DNA from: Limanda limanda
Lineage: Eukaryota > Chordata > Actinopteri > Pleuronectiformes > Pleuronectidae
Direction: 5' to 3'
Length of the DNA stretch: 64,000 bases
Assembly: GCF_963576545.1 (NCBI RefSeq)
Contig: NC_083638.1
Coordinates: 24,514,090-24,578,089 of the forward strand
The notes under the pieces are model-generated. The model made no database searches. It was given only the letters and a program-made list of their open reading frames with translations, and had not been told where the DNA came from. The position numbers and the translations under genes were made by a program. Below are positions 51,201-63,300 of the stretch, one piece after another. Numbering within the stretch: position 1 is the stretch's first letter; every line of letters starts with the position of its first letter.

Positions 51201-54200
51201 CCGTCTTTCTATCTGTCTGACTGTCCATCCATCATCTCCATACAGGCATAACCCTAAACCCATATATGCATGGATGTATCTTCCGTTACTTGTAGTAGTA
51301 GCAACATGATAACCAGCTTGCTGTCATCCCAGAAAAGCTAATCATTTCCACCACTGATAGTCCTGTAGCTTTGAATTTGGTTTTCTCTTCTGCTTTGCTG
51401 ACCCGTGCATGGAATCAAAACATTGGAAGGAACCAGACTTGCTATTTAGACACACTTGAGTAATTCAACCAGTGGGCTGAGTAATCTTGAGATTGTTCAG
51501 GAAATATTACACCATGCTAAACTTGAAGTCAAATGTGGTTAGGGTTAGGGTCAGGGCTTGCTCTCTCCGACGGTTGAACGGTGGCTGGGTGCAAAAGTGC
51601 TTGGATACCAGTTAGTGAGTCACTGTAAAGGAGATGATGCAGAAATGAACGATGATGGTGAAATTCAAGACAATGACAGCCCGAGCACTGGCTGTGATAG
51701 AAGTAATGGCTATCCACACACAGGCGTAACACAATTTAGAAGTGACTGAGGTTTTTATAGCCTCACAAAACACAAAGAGAAATGGTATGATTCTCCCTTT
51801 GACAAATAGATGAGGAGCTGGATGTGAAATCTTCCAGAACATTTAACCCCTGTGATTGAAAAACTCCCATCCATTATGATTTAGGAGCTGTTCATTGCAA
51901 CTAATATTAAAACATTAACTTGGTGTCATTTAATCCACTTCTGTTTTGGTATTTAGCATTTTCTTTTGTGGTTGATGACGTGGGCGTAATGATGAGCAGT
52001 GGCCTCTGTTGATAAACATGATAACCACCTTTTTCTTGATCTCAATCCAGCAAAGCTAAAAGCTGAGAAGTGCATATCTTGAACCGCTCCTTTGGAAATA
52101 GAATATGGATGTACTTTGCAGACTCATCTGCAGTAATTTAAGCAATTATTGAGAAATGCATTTAAAATACGCATAAATATAAATGTTTGTAGGCAAATAT
52201 GTGAAATTTGGATGATGTATAAAAAACACAGCAATCTTTGTACATTCTTGCTTTTAGATGCTTTCCTATGAACTGATCTAGACTTCATTCATCTCTGTGG
52301 AATAATTGCTTAATTTTGTGAATGCTGAAATTGAATATAACATGAAAATGAAAACATGCACCCTAGGCAAGATGAAAACATACTAGATCCCTCAGCCAGT
52401 TGCAGGTGATGAAGCTGCGAATGGATTTCTGTACAGACCACTGCGAAGCGTTTGGTTTGTGTTTTTCATAAATCTGTCACATTGCAAGTGAGAGACTCCC
52501 ATCACTGAATGAAGAAGAAGAAAAAAATATGTCATATAAAACTTTGAAAGATCTTCAACAACCTCTTGAGTATAATTAGCTGGAGACGGCCCATAAATAA
52601 TAATTAGCTTGATGACGTTACTTGAAACTGGTCATGGCTGTTTATAACATGTGGGTGTATTGTGCGCCAGATGTCTATTCTGCCCCTCTACACAGTGACA
52701 GCTCCGCCTGGTGTTCCCAGTCCACCTGCTTAATGATGCATAAAGTCAGCGTCCCCTCTTCCCCCCAAACACGCACGCACGCACACACACACACTCACAC
52801 ACACACACACATACACACACATGCACACACACTGATTTGCCTGTCCACACGTCCTCCCTCCAAGCTCTTCAGAGGAATAGACACAAACACATACATGACA
52901 CACACATTCAGCAACTCCTGTCCTACCCCCCTCCGCTCTCCCAGTTCCTCTAGTGGAGGCCATGATGCGTAATCTCACACAAACTGACAATGCCGCGCAT
53001 TAGTTACCTCAGCAGGAGCCCAAGTCCAGGGTGGGCCTGTCATGATAATCAGTACTTTTCTCAAAAACATGCAGAAATACCCATTTTTTTTCCCCTTCTG
53101 TATCTCCGTCTCCCTCTCCCTAAAGTCAGAAAAGCCTTTTTCTTTTAAAGTCATGAAGTCTGATCTTTAAAGAAAGAGTCATGGCTTTTTTAGAGTCTTG
53201 GAGCTCACTGCTCCTGCCCTCAGTTCTTTGTCGAGTATATGCAAAGGTGCTTATGAGTGTGTGTGTATATGTTTGTATTCAGTTTTTCTGTCCATTAGGA
53301 ATTTGCATGTTCTTACTTTGGCAGAACGGTTGTAATCTCCTCTCAGATGGTTTATGCCACTAAAGGGAACAGATTACACAGGGTTTATTGACTCGTGGCT
53401 AACCCCCTTACCCGCTCTCTGAGCATCCTGTGGTGGGTGTTTTATGTTTTTTTGGTGTGGGTGTGTACGTTAGAGTGTGTCTGTGTGTTTTTTTTCAATG
53501 GTTTTGGGCCGTTAGTGATAACTTTTCAGGTAGGATTTTAACAATGATATCTATGAAGAAGAAATATCTCTTTCCTTAGTTTTGACTTTGTTGAGTGTCT
53601 ACAGTTTAATGTTAAAACAATTTAAATGGGAATTTCTTTTATCCTGTACAACTCAGTTTAGGAAGACAGTGTTTTACAACTGAGCTTTTTGTGTGACACT
53701 TGAAGGAGGCAGACATCTAGAGGAAATCACTTTGTTGATTTAAGGTGACAAAAAGCTGCTCAACAGGCCAAAGTTGTCCTATCACCCAGGGTTGCAGCGG
53801 CATACCAGTTTGAGGGTATACCATTTCCTCAACTGCCAATCAATACCACACACACAAACACACACACACACACGTGTAGCAAAGAAAATGGCAGAGAGAA
53901 GCAAGACTGATATCCTAAATCTTCATCTCCGAAAAAAAGCATTTAAGTCAGCGGCCTGGGATTACTTTGGACATCCCAGAAAGCAGCGTGGGGTGGTCCT
54001 GTTGGCCGGATATGCAATGAGAAAAAATTTGTTGAACCATTTACAGCTTTAATCTCTAATGAAAACAACAGTTTAAATGTCGATCAAAGAATTCCCGAAC
54101 AAAATCATTTTTATAATTCCGGCTCCTGGCTATGTCTGCGTTGTCTGTCTATTCGGTTACTTCAGACACACACTGACCTCAAGCTGACCCCATAAAGAAA

Positions 54201-57200
54201 CACACTCACAAACTTTCCCAGCTCGAGGGTTTGACATAAGTGAGTGAGTGTTTGTTCAAGGTTCAGACAGAAGCACTCTGATTGCACTGTTCTACCAGTT
54301 CTAGCAACAACGGTGATGGCATTTGTCATTATTTTCAAAACCAATCGATTAATTGATAGATAATCAACAGATTCGTTCATTAAGGAGTTAATAATGAGTT
54401 GCCGTGTGATACAAAATAGATCAAAACTCTATGTAACTCCATATAACTCTTACATTTTGGCAGCATTGATTTACCATATTTAACCATTATGTTAACTGAT
54501 AATGCTGATATCATTATTCTGGGGTACCTATCTTTTTTTTGTTGTTGATATTATCACACTGTATAATCTCATTTCATTGCAGCCCTACATCCAGCCCTTC
54601 ACATAAAAATCCATGTTTGAAATGTGCAATCGGTGAATAATGTGTCAGTTGTGTTCAGACATAGTTACAGATAGATTGTCAGTCGAGAGAGTCTGATACA
54701 TGATGCCTGGAATGAGAATGATTGATGTTTTTCGACAGGTTTCTGTCCAGGACTTTGTTTCATGTTGCTATTATTTACAGAGGAAACTTAATGCACTGTA
54801 GATGGGCTACTAGCTAGCATAGTATAGAACATGAGTAGACAGTGAGTGCCAAACAGCATTATTTTTGCACTTCTCAATGTACGTTTTTCAGGCGCCATTG
54901 AATTAGACTCCTAATTATTGAAGAGCAGGGAATCCAACCTAAATAATTGTTGATTACTGGGGGAACTGAGTCAAGTACTGAAACCTTGATTGAATGTTGG
55001 CATCAAGTGCTCGGCAGGATTCTTGTTTTAGAAATGGTTCTGACTAAAATGTACCAATGCTGAATTGTTTAATTGCACCAGAATTGGCATATATCAAACC
55101 ATATCCAACCATATTTGGCCCATAACGTTTTTACCAAGCAACCATCTGCACCTTCCTGTTATGGCTTGGTACAAATGTACACTTACTATAGTCAAGATGT
55201 TTCGCCCTTTAATAGTTTTCCTTATGTTAGTCTCTTTGTAGTGAAGTGCTGAATCTATGATAGAATAGTTTGCCTCTCCAGAATCCCGGCTTGAGTCTGA
55301 CAGCAGTCTGTATTCGTGTTGAGCCTAACTCTGGGTCTGGTGATGAGCACTTAAACAGCCTGTTGGCGGCAGTGATGATAAAAGAGACTCATTGTCTCCG
55401 GCCAGAGTCAGACGCGGAGCAGCAATGACTTTTAGAATCTGTGAGTCACACGTTCTCGGCCTCTGGTGACTCTTGACTGTCACAGGGGCTCACGGGAGGC
55501 TGACAAGATGGAATCCATCACTGCCGGCCCACAAATAGAGAAGGACAAAGCAGGGGGGGGTCCACTCTTCTCTGACAGAAGTCTCAAGTTTATTGTTTTT
55601 CCTTGTTTTCCTCTTCCCACCAGAGTTATACAGTACTTCTGTGACCATTATTGGGCTCTAACATAATTGAGGCTTTTCATTTTCCGTTATTGAAAATCCA
55701 TCCACTCATTATCTATGCCGCTCATCCTTCGAGGGTCAGGGGTGAGCTCGATCCAGTCCCAGCTGACTTGAGCGAGAGGAAGGGTACACATTGGACAGGT
55801 CACCAGCAAATTGCAAGGCAAGCATACAATGCAATAGATCTAAGCTGTTTGTCCAATTAACCCTAACCCCAATCTGCATGACATTAGACTGTGAAAGGAC
55901 GCTGGAGTACCTGGAGAAAGCCCTCGCAGGCAGAGGAAGAACATGCAGACTCCACACATATATCATATTACAATATTATAAAGTAGTGTAGTAGATTATG
56001 TCTGCAAATGAAAAAGGGGCTGGTACTGTCAGTAGAATGGGTTGATATGTGTTTTGTATAAAATTGATTTTTGTACCCGTTCTAAATTGCGATTGTGGAA
56101 TATTTTATGAGAACATAAATTACCTCCATGCCTACATTTGATTTGTTGTTATTTGGAACAGGCTCCATCCCAGTTTGTCAGCCAGTGTCGGTGAAGCTCC
56201 GGAGCCGAGCGCGGGCCGAGAGGAGTGTTTGTTGACTTCCTCTCTGCAGGGGTCATACACCGCTCGGACATGACCGTTGTCCCGTCTTTTTTGATGCACG
56301 TATATGCCTAATCTGGTCTGTCCATCTGTCAGGCCTGTCTGGCCTAATCAGAGTCTTGATCCCCCCCACAGATTTCCTGTCCCCGCCTCTTCTTCCCAGG
56401 TGGCTTTTAAAGGGCTTACAGACCCCAACTAGTAAATAACAGCTTTTTGAAATGTGTGTCCTTGTTTTTTCCCTCCTCAGACCTTTTTAAGGACGCTTTG
56501 AGCTGCCCAGGGTATTAGTCATTTGTGTCATTCTTCTGCTAGGGGGGGTCAATGAGGTTACCCGGATCAAGTAGGATGTGTCATGCACCTCTTGTCACCA
56601 CTTGTCCCCTGAAGTAGGAGGGCGACCCTTTAGCAGAATGATGCTTGTTCATCAGCTGCCATCACTTCCGGCTGAACAGTCAAGCTTCATGAAGCAGTCG
56701 GGGTGACCTCCAAGCCATGGACGCTGACAGTGCCCCCCTGTCCTTTGTCCCATTGCATTATGGTCTGTCTCCTTGTGCTGTTCAGCCTTTTTTCTTCCAC
56801 CTCTGCCCCGCAGCATCACACTCCTTCCTGCTCTGTTCACCTGCCTCCTTTCCTTTCCACCTCTGATCTTTTTCTTCTTTAACTTCATCTGCCAGTGTGA
56901 CAGTGGCCGTGGCAAGTGTGTGAGTTTCTACAGGGAGGTAAAACACATGACTAACGTACCGGCAGGGTAAAGCTTCTTTGAAAAGGTCTAGAAATAGAAA
57001 TGTAACGAGGAAAAGTCGTTGCAGCTATTTTGGATTCACTACAGTCGCCCCGATGAGCTGGAAGATAAGAACAAAGGCAAATCCCAGAATGGAAATGCAT
57101 CTCATCAGGACTCTTGGTCAGAACACAGTCCACTGTTATTGGACATGATATAAAACGCAGATGAAGATAATACACAGTGAACAACACTGTAGTTGTAAGA

Positions 57201-57261
57201 GACACCTGCTTAGAAAAGGATGGGACATTTGTGAGGGGGATCATACAGTTTATTGGTGTGT

Positions 57262-57338
<77 letters not shown>

Positions 57339-60300
57339 CACCAGGAGCTTTGCTGCTGAGAGGTGTCAGGATTTGGACGAAGCACACCTGCTCTAGTCTC
57401 TGTAGTCCTCGCTAAGCGGAAGCCATTGTTCCACAAAGTGCTCTACGTCTGAAGATCTGTCATAACACTCTGAGGTAACAGGACAATGTGGCCTAGTAAC
57501 GCCCCCCCCCCCCCCACATCACACACACTAGTAAAACCGGTGACTATAGGCTTATGGAAATTAGTTTTACTGGATTCAATTTAGTTGACGGTAAAGATGT
57601 TAAAGTTAGATGTAACTGGCCTTTTTGCAGATGACTGAAGAAGTTCAAAGCTGCTTGGATTTAATTTAATACACACTATAGAGTATACGCTTGTAAGGCT
57701 TTCGTATATTTTATATATTTATATAACTCTTATCCCAATTCTGCGTCACCTTATCATTGTGTTGAGTCAGATTACATAATGAACCATAACCACAGAATAC
57801 ATATATTACTGTATTAGGGCTGACTCTTGCTTAATTCGCTGCCCTTGGCTAGCCGATGAATGGCAGCCCCTCCCACCCACCCCCCCACCATATCATTCTA
57901 TTCTGTGATAATGTCGAAAACATTAGATATTATAACTGCAATGGTTCAGCCCTCTGACTAAAGGGAGCAGTTATCCTTATAGCTAGCTAACAGCTTGCTG
58001 TGGTGGAACGTAAGTAACAACTTTTACTCATTTACTTGACAGCTTTAGTTATTGTTTTTATGATGAAGAATTTACACAGTAGATAATATAGTATAACAAC
58101 CTTTTAAACCACAAAACATTGATAAAGACAAGTAGTTTCCAGTGGCTTTTGTCATCATACAAACAGCAGTGTGTAATCAGGGTCGCAACAGTTTCACCAA
58201 ACATTGACTTTTCCCTCTAGATTTCATCACAACAAATGATCCAATATCTTAGCTAAAATATAATAAAATAAGAAAAGACTCCATGAGAACTTTGTATTTT
58301 GTTACTTCCTCAACAATTAACCATCTCAAATCTATCTGGTGTCCTTGAATGTAAAACTGAATATAAAATAAATAAGTCAACATAGTAGTGAGATTGTTTC
58401 ATCAGCTGCTTTTTTCAAGGTCAGAAATGTACTTTCATAATCTCTTAATGATGTTGTGCACTAAGTTTTTACATTGATTATTTTTGTAAATATATTCATT
58501 CTTTCTACTGCAATTAAATTATGTTTTTATTTTATAATTATTTAAAACAATATTATGATTTAATTATTGTTTTGCAGATATATAAACCAATGAATCAACT
58601 AATGTTTTATTTCTAAAATAAGGCCCTGTAACGTTTACACATTGCTGGGATTCTGGGATGAGGTAATCTGGAAAGCTTTGCCAATGACCTCTTAAATCCA
58701 GGGCAGGAGGGAGATTCTCTATTTTGGGCTGAAGACTCATGTAATATTCATAAACTTTACTTCTCTCTGGAGTCAGGGCATAATGTTCCTTGTTATTTCT
58801 TTATTTTTGGACTACACGATACCGGAGTCGTCTGTTGTTCGTTCTTTGGGTTTGTGTGTGTGAGAGCACAACAGGGTGTTTGTGAGTTTCTCCATATTTC
58901 TCCAGAGGCAGCGAAAAGTGAGACCAACTTCTGTCTGCTCCGAAAGCCAGACTGTCTAATCCACTGCCTCGCACGGCTCAATATATCGTCCTGAAAATCT
59001 GCCAGCTTCACTGATGATGAATCATTCATCGGTCAGCATCAAGTGAGCATTCACACGTCTGCTCCTTCTGCTGCTCTACTTTCAATATTTGTAGCCTGAT
59101 GTTTATGCTTCCTGTCTGGACCAGAATGTAGAGCAACAAACGCTTGTGTCTTTTTCCCCCAAACGATTTGGGTTAGGGTTATATCTGTTGTACGTCTGAG
59201 TGGATTTAAGTCTTTTAACTATAACATACTGAGATAGAGGGAGGATGAAAAGGCCATCTTAAAGGGGATAAAATCTGTTTAGCTTGGGGAGTACAACTGA
59301 GTATGAGGAAAAACCATTTAGTGGCTCCAGAGGGAGATGTTCAATATGAGGAAGTGATCTCATTTCAGTAGTCTGTGGAGAAAAGGCCCAAGCTTTTGGC
59401 TCATGATGAGTGAGGCTGGGTTTGCGCAGGAACATTTTAAATGTTATTGGTGTTCAGTAGGGATGGGGGAAAAAATCGATTCTGTTACAAATCGCGATTC
59501 TTGTGAATGACGATTTAAAATCAATATGCTGCCTCCCAAATCGATTTTTTAAAAAAAAAAACATATTTATTGGTTTATACCGGGGGGGATATATGGGGGG
59601 AGCAACATCACCCCAGAGCATGTTGACCAGCTCTTGTTTTTGCACAAGAATCTAAACATACCCAAGCACTAGCATTGCATCGCCTACATGCAAACAACAA
59701 TAGCCTACTTTTTGTTTATTTCAAAGTTTATAATTTAAGTAAACTTTTATTCATTCTATTTAATTTACCTTTTATTTATTGTTTAAAAGTAGCCTAAGTG
59801 GCATACATTTCTTTATCTGTCAGTTTGTGTGCAGTTGACTGGGGCTGTACAATAATAGGGCACATCTTATTTATTTTCTCTATTGGCTGCCCGGCAGTCA
59901 TTAAGTTAATGTTAATATTTGAAATAAAACTTGTAAAGTTCTAAGTGAATTTGACTGTGTTGTATTTGAAGGTATGATTCAACATTTTTCCATGGTCCAG
60001 CATTTAAAAAAAAAAATAACCAAAAGAAATCCCAGGAAATCGTGATATTGAATCGCAATACTTACAGAATTGCAATACCCACAGAAATCGCAATACATAT
60101 CGTATCGCCACCAAGTATCGTGATAGTATCGTATCGGGAGGTCCCTGCTGATTCCCGTCCCTAGTGTTCAGTCACGTTGGTTGGGCAATATACTGAACCT
60201 GATCGTTTGCATTGCGTAGAAGACGAAAACATCTGGGTCGGGTTTGGGTTGTGCTTGGCTAATTTTCTCTCTTGCAGCCAGAGCTGGTTAATTCTTGGTC

Positions 60301-63300
60301 CATTTCCAATCCTTCCACCAAGTTTAGGGGAAAATCCATTTTGTAGTTTTTGTGTAATCCTGCCGACAAACAAACAAACAAACCAACCAACCAACCAACC
60401 AGCAAACAAACAAAGGTGCAGGGGTGAAAACATAACCTCTCTGGCGGAGGTAACCAATGTTTTTCTAGGAACTACTCACATATCCTAAAAAACACCATCA
60501 TGGAAGCACTGATGTATAAAATCCTTCAACCGAACACTTCATGTTTCTCAGTTTCTCTTCAGTGATTTCATCTTTTAGTGCAGGATAAGCGGAGTGAAAT
60601 GCAGGTTGTATTTCACCCCCCTCCCCCTCCCTCCCCCTTAAGTAACACAGTTACAGTCCATGTCAGCAGTCCTCATTCTTAGTACAGCGTTGTTAAAACC
60701 CACAGAGCCACATAAGCTGCTTCTGGATGTGTGAACCGAGTCTCTTTGTTAAAGCAACACTGGGATTACTGTGACGGTGACGGGGCTCCTCTAGATTCTG
60801 TGTGTGTGTCCTGGCTGGTGATAAACACACAAATGCATTGAGTACAGGTCACAGTAGAGGACAGCGACTGGAAGAGACTATAACTACGTATTAAGTGCAT
60901 TAGCTCTTAGACTATAATTTAAGATTGTACTCATCGATGTACATTGCTAATTATAGAACATTTAGAACCTGCACCCACATTGGTGGTACGCATTAGGATA
61001 ACATGTGTGGTTTAAAATATCTCAACAGTTATGGGACATATCACCTTGAAATTTTATACAGATCAATGACTCTGTATGAATATGGTCGCCCTGGTGGTTG
61101 GCTGCAGTATAGTTTATGCATCCTGCCCCCTTCGCATTAATAGATAAGACATGGGCCTAAAATAATCTAAATATATGGCTTGGGTAACTAGGTAGATCTC
61201 ATCACACTGATTTATGAAGTGCTAGTTTTTTCTTAATAGTTTGACATTAATTTGTTTAATTAAATAAAAAAACAGGGTGAGACATCATGATTGACAGCTG
61301 ACACTGACTCATTGTAAATGTTGTTCAAGCAAATCAAGAGTAATTCTAATCCGTCATGGTACTTTTCAACTCCTATAAGAGAAGTGAATGTGAAATGTGG
61401 GCGTGGCGCCGACCGCTCCAGAGAGTAAATCAGCAGGCATGTGACTATTTTGAATGAAACTATTAGGTGTGAATCAAAGCAGACACAGAACAGGTCTCCA
61501 GGCTGTTCTTCTTAAGTGAGAACTATTCTGCTGAGACGCCATGCAGCTCTGGTACGAGACACACCGAGCTGCTGTTGAGCTGCCGGGTTTTATTACCTTT
61601 TTTTTTTTTTTTTTACATCAAAACAAGATTTGCAGCTGCAGTAAGGGAATGTGAAAACAGAAAAATACATAGTTAAATACAATGCCCTCATTTTAGCTTC
61701 TTGTTACTAAAGGTTGTAGTTTGCAGTTAGTATTCGAACAACTGCCTCCATTGTATTGAACCGTATATCAATGCACATGGCTCGAAATCCATACCCTGCA
61801 GTGAACATGAAAGCAAAAAGCATGTATCGACAGAGCTTAAGGTCTAAATTTGGATTTAAAACCAACTTACCATAAATGCTGTGACAATGCTGGAAGAGGT
61901 GATCAGCATTATTGTATTACCGCCATGTCTCTGAGGAACTCAACGATTCTCAAGAGTGCGCACAGCGGCCATGTTGCAAGATGGCAGCGTTTATATCTGG
62001 TATATCTAGTTTGGCTTAATTTCTGGATAGTAGGAGCAAGTAAAGACACTTCCATCTTTATATAGAGTCAATAGTGTATGTGCTGTTAAATTCTGTTATG
62101 TGTTTATATGGCTTTGCAAATGATTTACTTAAAATACTGGGTTTTTGGCGACCCAAATTGAAGTCATTTTATTAAACAAACTTTGTGGATCATCTTTCTG
62201 GGGATCAAAATGTGTTACTTTGTTCACTTACTCCATCTCCAGACAAAAGTTTATCTTTTTTCCTTGGGACTGTCATGAGTCGTCAGCTCTAACACCATCT
62301 AATGCTTGCAGACAAGCCTTCAAACTGGCCGATCACTTGTCATTAAGATCCATCTCAAGTGCAACAAAGATCTTCTCCTTCTAAGGATACGACCTGTGAT
62401 GTTTGAATGTAATACACAGCTGAGGTTGTTATATAAGGCTCAAATCAATTATTATTTCCATAAACAATTAACTTTTATTCACAATTTTCTTCTGAGATAT
62501 TTGATTTGTAATAATATAAAACACAGAAAAGGATAGCAGTTCAGATCTATTAAGTTGAAACCTCTAAATAATCAAATGTCTGATGAACTCTTCCTGGCTA
62601 GTTGTTGTAAAATATATTTATACTTACATTTGAAACCAGTTTTATTCTGCTAGTCAAAGCAGTCTGCAAATCAGTCGTGGGAGTATTTTCCATTTCGAGA
62701 CACTAAAAAAATGACATTTTGGTCTATGTATTTTATAAGCTTTTAAAACCATGCCATTGAAAATTGTCTGCGTAACAATGAATCGTCAGTTTCCCTGACA
62801 ATTCACTTTAAATTACCCTGGAAATCCCCTTCCTTTGCAGTCATGCATGTAAGAACTAAAGCCTCCTCATTGTGGGTTAATAATAGAAGACAAGTGGATG
62901 CTTTGTACCTACTCTCCATTCGCAGGCTACCCGCTGACATTCAGCCTAATTACTCACACTTGCTTGAATGGCCCTACAGCCAACAGGAGAGGATGTCCTT
63001 TAAAAAAGTAAAGACAGCAAGAGAAAAGTTATGTCACTTTCATCCTCCGGGCATCTTTAGGTTTTCCCTCAGATATGCAGCAGTGCCTCCTCTCACTGTG
63101 TGTGTGATGTGGACGGTAGCTGGGCCATTGTAGCACAGCATCAGAGACAGTAAAGAGTTCAAAACATATGAAAAAGTCTCTGACATGTATCTGCTCTCAA
63201 CTAAAGCTGTGGGAATATTGGCACTTCAGTCATTACTGAAAAATAGGATCTGAATTACTCTCTGTACAGCATAAAGCTAACGATCAAATAAAATGACCCA

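Noticed and set aside
50745..51240. CRISPR-like array of repeated blocks with variable spacers
   Set aside because: The 'spacers' are themselves ccat repeats and the context is vertebrate intronic DNA.
50736..51251. 171-codon Pro/Ser/Ile/His repeat protein
   Set aside because: Translation of the CATC minisatellite; all frames are open because the unit lacks stops.
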